From: a virus
Direction: 5' to 3' (one strand)
Length of the DNA: 35,816 nucleotides
Virus record (IMG/VR): IMGVR_UViG_3300045242_000030
Location: 1 to 35,816 of that record
The notes under the pieces are model-generated. The model made no database searches. It saw only the letters and a program-made list of their open reading frames with translations, and was not told where the DNA came from. The position numbers and the translations under genes were made by a program. Positions within the stretch are counted from its first letter, which is position 1. Every line of letters begins with the position of its first letter. Below, piece after piece: positions 31,641 through 35,816 of this stretch.

Positions 31641-31942
31641 TTCTCGTCTCCCAGCACTGCGCGCCACATCGTTTTCTGAGCACCAGACAAGCCACCGAAG
31701 CGTTCGCGGGCTTTGAGGGAATGCGCCCATGCGCGATCGCCGTACTTTTCCTTGTCCACGAATGGCCCGGATGGCACCTGCTCCACCACATACGCCTCGT
31801 AGCACTGGAAGCATCGGGAGCCGTAGTTGCCGAGCGTTTCCTTGAGCGTGGTCTTCGAGCAGACCTGACAGGGCCCGAAGTAGACGGGTTTCCCGTCCTG
31901 CTGCTCGTTGAGCTTTTCGACGGTGTTGCGGTAGCTGCTCAT
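31637..31942 (-). CDS. Zinc-finger protein of the replication module
   Basis: A 101-aa protein with two CxxC pairs, C25/C28 (CQVC) and C44/C47 (CFQC), 16 residues apart, a likely single zinc-binding domain. The remainder is helical and charged, ending in GGLSGAQKTMWRAVLGDE. The ATG at 31942 overlaps the replication gene by four bases (ATGA). Cys4 zinc domains of this kind occur in small phage replication helpers next to DUF1376 or helicase-loader genes. DNA or RNA binding is plausible; not demonstrated. Confidence 0.72.
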   Translation of the reverse strand: MSSYRNTVEKLNEQQDGKPVYFGPCQVCSKTTLKETLGNYGSRCFQCYEAYVVEQVPSGPFVDKEKYGDRAWAHSLKARERFGGLSGAQKTMWRAVLGDEK

Positions 31943-32655
31943 GCGGCCCTTTCTGCGGCTTTTCCAAGCCAGTTCGACCATGACTGTCGCCACCCCCGGC
32001 GCGTCTTGCGTCTGCCGGCCCCCTTCGCCGCGGTCCAGTACTGCCGGAACCGCTCGCTCTCGGTGAGGATGCGAGCGCGGGGAAAGCCAAGAGCCTCGGC
32101 GTCGGTGCCCCACTCCTCCGGAAGATCGAAGGTTTTGCCTAGAGGAACGACGGCGCGTTCCGGGATGTCTCGGGCATTACTTCCATCAAAAGCAGGTGGG
32201 GACGGCGGGACGGCGCGAAGCGACGACTCCGCTATCTCTTTCTTTGGTTCTTGGTTATTGGTTACTGGTTCTTGGTTAGGGTTCGATTCGGTTAGCGTCT
32301 GGAAACCGTCTGGGTTCTTTGTGGGTTCTTCGTGGGTTGTCTTCGGCCTGCCGCCCAGCTTCCCAACCTCTCTATTGCGCTCTGCCTTGGCTTTGTAGGC
32401 GGCGATCTCTCGCTCGCATCTGGGTTGTGCCCAGAGGCCCGCTACTTCCACGAAGAAGTCGTGCAGCACCATCTCCAGGGCCTCGTGCTCGTCGGCTGTC
32501 TTGGCCCCGATCAGCCGCGCGGCAGTAGCCTCATCCAGCGGCTTCTCGGTCGTGTAGTAGAGGTCGAGCAGCCGCGCATAGACACCGTGCTCCAGCAGCG
32601 ACAGATGCGACGTGTCCCGGAGGTAGTCGCCTATGTGCCGGCTGTAGTAGTTCAT
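31939..32655 (-). CDS. DUF1376/YdaU-type replication protein
   Basis: A 238-aa protein. The first 90 residues are the DUF1376 domain: MNYYSRHIGDYLRDTSHLSL, HGVYARLLDLYYTTEKPL and a following helix. A low-complexity Asn/Gln/Pro/Thr linker (about 105-140) separates it from a C-terminal DNA-binding-like end (FRQYWTAAKGAG, RGWRQSWSNWLGKA) typical of phage replication initiators and DnaT-like proteins. It probably opens the phage origin and recruits the host helicase, like lambda O or P22 gp18. The linker-coding DNA contains tandem repeats. The ATG at 32655 lies 4 bases after a 31-aa gene. Confidence 0.85.
   Translation of the reverse strand: MNYYSRHIGDYLRDTSHLSLLEHGVYARLLDLYYTTEKPLDEATAARLIGAKTADEHEALEMVLHDFFVEVAGLWAQPRCEREIAAYKAKAERNREVGKLGGRPKTTHEEPTKNPDGFQTLTESNPNQEPVTNNQEPKKEIAESSLRAVPPSPPAFDGSNARDIPERAVVPLGKTFDLPEEWGTDAEALGFPRARILTESERFRQYWTAAKGAGRRKTRRGWRQSWSNWLGKAAERAA
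32245..32345. repeat. Tandem short repeats inside the replication gene, candidate origin
   Basis: Five 7-bp units of the form TGGTTNN run from 32245 to 32279 (TGGTTCT, TGGTTAT, TGGTTAC, TGGTTCT, TGGTTAG), so a 13-bp block recurs exactly 21 bases apart. After 32 bases come GGGTTCTTTGT and GGGTTCTTCGT (32312-32333) and a partial third unit. The stretch is AT-richer than its surroundings. Lambda-type phages place their origin iterons within the O gene. Confidence 0.5.
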
Positions 32656-32659
32656 CGCT

Positions 32660-32755
32660 TCAGCGCAGGCACCACCAGATCACCCACGCATACATCGCCG
32701 CAGCGAGCGTCATGTAGATCAGCCAAAAGAGGCCAACAGGGTTCGGCGTTTTCAT
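32660..32755 (-). CDS. 31-aa membrane peptide
   Basis: A very small minus-strand gene with a strong ribosome site: AGGAGG ends 8 bases before the ATG at 32755. It encodes one membrane helix, GLFWLIYMTLAAAMYAWVIW, with a basic end, and stops 4 bases before the replication gene. The strong ribosome site and tight coupling argue that it is translated. Single-helix peptides in early operons may act on the host membrane or serve as leader peptides. Function unknown. Confidence 0.6.
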   Translation of the reverse strand: MKTPNPVGLFWLIYMTLAAAMYAWVIWWCLR

Positions 32756-32810
32756 GTCAGCGTCCTCCTACAGCGGTATGTAACTTGCGTGGTCCCATGT
32801 TCGCGGGGGG

Positions 32811-33044
32811 TCACTCGGAGAGTTCGCCCCACTCCGTCTGGATTTCGATTCCATTGCCACGAATCAGGCGCTGGATGAGACTGCTCTCATGGACCCGACC
32901 AGCAGCCCACTCATCGAATATCTCGGCCCCCAATTTGTTCTTGGCGACCCGCCGAGACTTGGCTACGGCGTCGAAGACATTGAAGACCTTGCGCGAGACA
33001 AAGAAGCGCATCTCGACCAGTTCCTCTGCGGAGTCAGAAGCCAT
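32811..33044 (-). CDS. Small ribbon-helix-helix-like protein
   Basis: A 77-aa protein. After an acidic start it reads MRFFVSRKVFNVFDAVAKSR, a strand followed by helices in the style of Arc/MetJ-type repressors, then a charged middle and SSLIQRLIRG. I use the ATG at 33044, preceded by GGTGAG at 8 bases; a GTG at 33056 in frame is possible. It follows the HNH-like gene by about 110 bases, a gap in which I see no minus-strand gene. Fold is a guess from pattern. Confidence 0.6.
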   Translation of the reverse strand: MASDSAEELVEMRFFVSRKVFNVFDAVAKSRRVAKNKLGAEIFDEWAAGRVHESSLIQRLIRGNGIEIQTEWGELSE

Positions 33045-33158
33045 GGATAGGCTCACCGATACGTCCGTCCAAGCAGTCGATGCTCAGGACTTGGCATGGG
33101 CCAAGAAGGCGACGGCGGAAGTGGTCCGTCGGGTCTTGCTGGGGCTGCTGGCTGATGC

Positions 33159-33866
33159 CTATGCACGGGCTGTTGATTCACTCGGAGACTCCCCATGAAT
33201 GGTTGCTCGGTAGGCTTCGCGCGCTGCGAGCGCCTCTGTCTCTGTGGCGTAAAGGCCGAGCGACTTCTTGCCGAGCTTGGACAGCCATGGCGTGGCCAGC
33301 CCCGGGTAGAGAAAATAGACCCCCCGGTTGGCCTTGGTCTTGCCGCGCCACTTGGCTACGGCCTCCCGGCTGTTCTCTACGCACGATTGGATGTGGACGT
33401 TGCCCATCTCATAGGCGCCGTCATCACGGATGCGCGACATACAGTAAAAACTCTTGCCGCGCCCATGCAGTCCGAGCCTCCCGCTGGACTCCCAGATGGA
33501 GTACCACTCCGGGAACGTCAGGTGGAACCCGATGCCGCGACTGCCCGCACTACAGCGCTGATGCGCGAATCGTTGAAGGGAGCCGTCTTTTCGGTGCGTG
33601 CGCCACGTAGCGAGATCAATCCCCCACTTTTGGCGGACCCGCAATTCCATGGCGCCGGTCTTGCGCGCCAGCTTCGCGGAGGCCGAGCGATGTATGCCGC
33701 CGTCGATGCGAGAAAGGCCCACCTTCTTGAGCAGTTGGCGGACACGCTCGCGCGTGATGCCGTACTGCTGTCCGATCTTTTCGCACGTGATGCCCTGCCT
33801 GTACATCGCGGCCATCTGCTGCGTACGAGGCTCGGTCGCGTGGTCCTTCTTGGGCCGGGCCATCAT
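33159..33866 (-). CDS. HTH / HNH-like / AP2-domain protein (homing-endonuclease type)
   Basis: A 235-aa protein in three parts. Residues 18-50 form a sigma-region-4-like HTH (MAAMYRQGITCEKIGQQYGI, TRERVRQLLKKVGL). Residues 103-165 carry the landmark of a class of phage HNH-like endonucleases: GFHLTFPEW, then YCMSRIRDDGAYEMGNVHIQ. Residues 181-222 resemble an AP2 DNA-binding domain: RGVYFLYPGLATPWLSKLG, KKSLGLYATETEALAAREAY. HNH plus AP2 is a known arrangement of mobile homing endonucleases. The ATG at 33866 overlaps the cro stop by four bases. Third-position composition looks more AT than its neighbours, consistent with acquisition. A regulator without nuclease activity is possible. Confidence 0.75.
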   Translation of the reverse strand: MMARPKKDHATEPRTQQMAAMYRQGITCEKIGQQYGITRERVRQLLKKVGLSRIDGGIHRSASAKLARKTGAMELRVRQKWGIDLATWRTHRKDGSLQRFAHQRCSAGSRGIGFHLTFPEWYSIWESSGRLGLHGRGKSFYCMSRIRDDGAYEMGNVHIQSCVENSREAVAKWRGKTKANRGVYFLYPGLATPWLSKLGKKSLGLYATETEALAAREAYRATIHGESPSESTARA

Positions 33867-34066
33867 TCGCCTCGCAGCACGCCCCACGCAACGTCGGGGC
33901 GGAGCTCCTCGCAGCGGACGCCAGTCAGGCGCTCGATGTCGGGACAGGCTTCGGCCGGAATGCGCTTCTTCCAGTGATTGAGGGTTTGGCGTGACCTACC
34001 TAGCTTTGTCGCCAGGGCTTGCATCCCGCCCGCCGCCGCGAATGCCCGCGCAATTGGAGTTTCCAC
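33863..34066 (-). CDS. Cro-type repressor, YdaS-like HTH
   Basis: A 67-aa DNA-binding protein with the YdaS/Cro signature: ARAFAAAGGMQALATKLGRS, then RQTLNHWKKRIPAEACPDIE and VRCEELRPDVAW. It is divergent from the CI-like repressor and first in the early minus-strand operon. The GTG at 34066 is used; an in-frame TTG at 34096 lies upstream of the predicted -10 and cannot be on the transcript. The transcript start predicted from the promoter coincides with the GTG, so the mRNA may be leaderless. It should bind the shared operators and shut the repressor promoter during lytic growth. Confidence 0.85.
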   Translation of the reverse strand: METPIARAFAAAGGMQALATKLGRSRQTLNHWKKRIPAEACPDIERLTGVRCEELRPDVAWGVLRGE

Positions 34067-34071
34067 GCAGC

Positions 34072-34102
34072 GAGTATCGCATATCGGGACTCGCAAAGTC
34101 CA
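34072..34102 (-). promoter_or_regulatory. Early minus-strand promoter (Pcro) with embedded operator
   Basis: On the minus strand TGGACT (34102-34097), an 18-base spacer and GATACT (34078-34073). The spacer plus -10 share a 20-base block (34091-34072) with the plus-strand promoter at 34920, differing at one base. Arms GCGAGT and ACTCGC, 13 bases apart, make it a likely operator. Confidence 0.65.
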
Positions 34103-34125
34103 GACTTTCGGTACAAACCGTTTGT
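34095..34125. promoter_or_regulatory. Operator dyads between cro and the repressor gene
   Basis: Two perfect palindromes: AAAGTC-CA-GACTTT (34095-34108), covering the Pcro -35, and ACAAAC-C-GTTTGT (34113-34125). A further dyad GGACT-N5-AGTCC spans 34087-34101. Such sites in a CI/Cro intergenic region are expected to bind one or both repressors. Confidence 0.6.
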
Positions 34126-34167
34126 CATAACGAACCCGTCCGTTACGCCCCGGCGTACCCTTCGCTA

Positions 34168-34563
34168 ATGGCGTTCGGGGAAAGGCTTCGGGGGCTGCGG
34201 CAGGTCGCTCAAATGAGCGGCACGGCCTTGGGCGCCCGACTGAGCCTGTCGAAGCAGACCATCTCCCATTGGGAGAACGGACATCACGAGCCGAACATCG
34301 CGCAGATCGGCCAGATCTGCGACATCTTCAATATCAGCGCCGACTACCTGCTGCGCGGGATCAAGACGGGCTCCCTCGGCCCGGAAACGCAGCGCTGGGC
34401 AGAGCACTTCCAGGCCCTCCTGCCCCACGAGCGCGACAAGTGGACAACCATGCTGGCGATGGCGAGGGACGGCCCCGCAACCGAGCTGGGTCATAGCGAC
34501 ATGATGGATCTCGACCTAGAACTTCCATTTGGAGAGGAGGAGATGAAACGTGCCAAGCGATAA
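34168..34563 (+). CDS. CI-type repressor without peptidase domain
   Basis: A 131-aa HTH_3 protein, the likely lysogeny repressor. Residues 4-63 form the XRE/CI domain: FGERLRGLRQVAQMSGTAL, then SLSKQTISHWENGHHEPNIA and FNISADYLL. The remainder is a short helical and acidic tail (LDLELPFGEEEMKRAKR) with no S24/LexA-type peptidase, so induction by RecA-stimulated self-cleavage is unlikely. The ATG at 34168 is chosen because the HTH starts at once and earlier sequence is operator DNA; no ribosome site is visible. It overlaps the next gene by 14 bases and shares its terminator. Confidence 0.85.
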   Translation: MAFGERLRGLRQVAQMSGTALGARLSLSKQTISHWENGHHEPNIAQIGQICDIFNISADYLLRGIKTGSLGPETQRWAEHFQALLPHERDKWTTMLAMARDGPATELGHSDMMDLDLELPFGEEEMKRAKR

Positions 34564-34801
34564 GCCCACCCTCGAGCTTCTGCCCGACCACGTATCGCAT
34601 GACACCGTGGAATGCCTAGTCACCCTGCTTGAGCGCGCCAGGGCCGGTGAGGTGACGGGGATTGCCTACGCTGTGGTGCTCCACCGACGACGCTACGTCG
34701 TGGACACTGCAGGCGCCGCCAGGCGCTATCCGACCTTCTCGCGGGGAATGATCCACGCCCTGGACGACAAGCTGGCCGAGATGATCCGCCCTCGGGAATA
34801 G
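34550..34801 (+). CDS. 83-aa protein co-expressed with the repressor
   Basis: The gene starts with GTG at 34550, 9 bases after AGGAGG, and overlaps the end of the repressor gene. The protein reads VECLVTLLERARAGEVTGIAY-type in its first half (a helix then a beta strand), followed by RRRYVVDTAGAARRYPTFSR and a helix ALDDKLAEMI. Small proteins of this layout are common in phages and plasmids and are often annotated as hypothetical. Expression with the repressor suggests a role in the lysogen. Confidence 0.72.
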   Translation: MPSDKPTLELLPDHVSHDTVECLVTLLERARAGEVTGIAYAVVLHRRRYVVDTAGAARRYPTFSRGMIHALDDKLAEMIRPRE

Positions 34802-34821
34802 TCCACACCCCGCGCCGCGCC

Positions 34822-34844
34822 GCCACCTTCGGGTGGCATTTTTT
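34822..34844 (+). terminator. Intrinsic terminator of the repressor operon
   Basis: GCCACC-TTCG-GGTGGC then A and six T. A classic stable UUCG-capped rho-independent terminator 20 bases after the stop of the 83-aa gene. Confidence 0.9.
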
Positions 34845-34862
34845 CGTCCTAATCCCGTAAAC

Positions 34863-34905
34863 CGAGACTTTCCCGGTCTCGTCATTACGAGACTGTCTGT
34901 CTGTC
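34863..34905. promoter_or_regulatory. CGAGAC repeats upstream of the second early promoter
   Basis: CGAGAC-N7-GTCTCG (34863-34881) is a perfect dyad; a third CGAGAC follows at 34888-34893, then tandem CTGT units to 34905. They lie 15-57 bases upstream of the -35 at 34920, where a regulator would act. Confidence 0.5.
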
Positions 34906-34919
34906 GTGTCCCGAATTGC

Positions 34920-34950
34920 TTGACCTCGTTAGTCCCGATAAGCGATACTC
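34920..34950 (+). promoter_or_regulatory. Second early promoter, near-copy of Pcro
   Basis: TTGACC (34920-34925), an 18-base spacer and GATACT (34944-34949). The block 34931-34950 matches the Pcro block in 19 of 20 bases. It precedes the plus-strand gene at 34988 by about 38 bases. Confidence 0.7.
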
Positions 34951-34987
34951 TCGGCATGCACTCAGGGTGGGTGCAAGGAGAGACCGG

Positions 34988-35158
34988 ATGACCCCCATCG
35001 AGTACTTCCTAGCCGCAGATCCGAACCTTGCGGAGGCCTTCAGGCGCGCATTCCCGAAACGGCCCGGGACCGATTGGGACCAGCTCGCACAGGACGACCG
35101 CGACACGTTCGATGCGAGGCTTGACGCGATGCCCGAACCGCTCGGAGGCGACGAATGA
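34988..35158 (+). CDS. 56-aa protein, first gene of the rightward early operon
   Basis: The ATG at 34988 has AAGGAGA 7 bases upstream and lies just after the promoter. The protein starts MTPIEYFLAADPNLAEAFRR, then TDWDQLAQDDRDTFDARLD, and is acidic and helical. An upstream extension in the same frame would run through the promoter and is not used. Small acidic proteins first in an early operon are sometimes host-takeover or DNA-mimic proteins; here this is only a possibility. It overlaps a possible start of the next gene. Confidence 0.7.
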   Translation: MTPIEYFLAADPNLAEAFRRAFPKRPGTDWDQLAQDDRDTFDARLDAMPEPLGGDE

Positions 35159-35217
35159 TGCTCATGCCCGGACACACGATTGACATCGGCCATCTACCCA
35201 AACGCTTGGAGAACGCG

Positions 35218-35499
35218 ATGAGTAAGCACACGCCGGGAGAGTGGAAGTTGGCCTCGGACGAGGGCGCCGGATTCGTGTATTCGCTCAATGCGCGCGGTGT
35301 TAATCGCTTCTGGTTCAACGTCAGCCCTGGCAACCTTGACGACAAGTCGCGCACACCGGACGAGGAGTGCATGGCAAACGCCCGACTCTGCGCCGCCGCG
35401 CCAGAACTGCTGCGAGCGCTGAAACGGTGCCTCCCCTTGATTGAGGGCGAAGTGCCGATGGAAGCAATCGCCGCCATTGCCAAAGCGGAGGGAGCATGA
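35218..35499 (+). CDS. 93-aa phage protein of the 'KHTPGEW' type
   Basis: The N-terminus MSKHTPGEWKL is the typical start of a widespread family of small phage proteins, followed by beta-rich sequence and a C-terminal helix ANARLCAAAPELLRALKRCL. TTGGAGA lies 7 bases before the ATG at 35218. An ATG at 35155, overlapping the previous stop (ATGA), would add 21 residues and cannot be excluded. The family's function is not established; members cluster in early operons. Confidence 0.8.
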   Translation: MSKHTPGEWKLASDEGAGFVYSLNARGVNRFWFNVSPGNLDDKSRTPDEECMANARLCAAAPELLRALKRCLPLIEGEVPMEAIAAIAKAEGA

Positions 35500-35783
35500 A
35501 CGAATACAAAGCGATGCTGGGTGACACAGAGGTCACTGTCCGCTTCGAATTCGAGCCGGCGTGCCCCGGCCACGGAGCGCATCCCGACTACGACGCCTAC
35601 GTGACCATCGAAGAGGTCTGCATCGGCGGCGTGTGGGTCGGCTCCAACTTCATCGCGCCTGACTGGTGCTCGGAAACCGAGGACTTGATCCTTGCCGATC
35701 AGGGCCGCTCGCTCCAAGAGGAGGCCGCGATGTGCCGGTGGGAGCAGGAACAGGAGTATTTGATGGAAAGGAATTATCCATGA
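35496..35783 (+). CDS. 95-aa acidic hypothetical protein
   Basis: The ATG at 35496 overlaps the previous stop by four bases. The protein is acidic, with beta-like MLGDTEVTVRFEFEPACPG, TIEEVCIGGVWVGS and a helical, Glu-rich end (EEAAMCRWEQEQEYLMERN). Four cysteines. No family recognised. Part of the rightward early operon. Confidence 0.72.
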   Translation: MNEYKAMLGDTEVTVRFEFEPACPGHGAHPDYDAYVTIEEVCIGGVWVGSNFIAPDWCSETEDLILADQGRSLQEEAAMCRWEQEQEYLMERNYP

Positions 35784-35816
35784 GTCACTTCAAGACCAAG
35801 GACTGGCGCTTCGGCG
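35780..35816 (+). CDS. Early gene, first 12 codons (cut by window edge)
   Basis: An ATG at 35780 overlaps the previous TGA (ATGA) and opens a frame reading MSHFKTKDWRFG to the window end. Only the N-terminus is visible, so the product cannot be identified; the overlap indicates it belongs to the rightward early operon. Confidence 0.6.
   Translation, partial: MSHFKTKDWRFG

Noticed and set aside
32245-32345. CRISPR-like array
   Set aside because: Units of 7 and 11 bp without spacers inside a gene are not a CRISPR array.
33042-33197. Plus-strand frame for a 51-aa helical protein in the gap after the HNH-like gene
   Set aside because: It reads plausibly (MDRLTDTSVQAVDAQDLAW), with GGAG 7-10 bases upstream, but no plus-strand promoter is seen, third-position G/C is modest and it overlaps both minus-strand neighbours. 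Left as possible but unsupported.
34066-34096. TTG start at 34096 for cro
   Set aside because: It lies upstream of the predicted -10 of Pcro and would remove the promoter from non-coding DNA.
1-35816. Integrase, attachment sites, tRNA genes, insertion sequences
   Set aside because: No tyrosine or serine recombinase motif, tRNA cloverleaf or transposase was seen. An integrase may lie beyond either edge.

Overview
The window is a piece of a temperate, P22-like tailed phage or prophage. Base composition is GC-rich and codons favour G or C in third position. A YdaS-type Cro, a DUF1376 replication protein and many 1- or 4-base gene overlaps fit a host among GC-rich Pseudomonadota. Burkholderiales is my guess, not something shown by the sequence. 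No integrase, tRNA, rRNA, transposon or CRISPR array is visible. The left edge cuts a minus-strand virion-type gene and the right edge cuts a plus-strand early gene, so the element continues on both sides.

Left to about 29.6 kb: a single long minus-strand late block, transcribed right to left. In transcription order it holds a mini zinc-ribbon membrane protein, two small proteins, small and large terminase, a 54-aa protein and the portal. Then comes an accessory cassette of adhesin-like proteins (171, 902, 261, 246 and 282 aa) and a 57-aa protein. Scaffold, P22-type coat, a small head protein, a glycosyltransferase and a gp4-like head completion protein follow. A second accessory cassette holds a fibre, a 989-aa G8/CEMIP-TMEM2-like protein and a secreted Cys-rich protein. 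Last come the gp10-like tail factor, two small tail proteins, three ejection-type proteins, a pectate-lyase-fold tailspike, the lysis genes and the start of a further virion protein. The backbone order (terS, terL, portal, scaffold, coat, gp4, gp10, ejection proteins, tailspike) is that of P22. The two adhesin cassettes, the glycosyltransferase and a tiny plus-strand membrane gene are additions. Two intrinsic terminators inside the block, before scaffold and before tailspike, imply antitermination or internal promoters.

29.6-30.3 kb: two small plus-strand genes with their own promoter, then a hairpin-rich gap that faces the end of the early minus-strand operon.

30.3-34.07 kb: the early minus-strand operon, read from the cro promoter: Cro (YdaS-like), an HTH/HNH-like/AP2 protein, a small ribbon-helix-helix-like protein, a 31-aa membrane peptide, a DUF1376 replication protein carrying tandem repeats that could be the origin, a zinc-finger protein, two small winged-helix-like proteins, a 55-aa protein, a PDDEXK nuclease and a candidate late regulator.

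34.07-35.8 kb: the immunity region. Cro and the CI-like repressor diverge over a stretch with several dyads. The repressor operon ends at a strong terminator. Beyond it a second rightward promoter drives small accessory genes. This promoter repeats 19 of 20 bases of the cro promoter at the same -35/-10 spacing, so one repressor probably silences both early operons.
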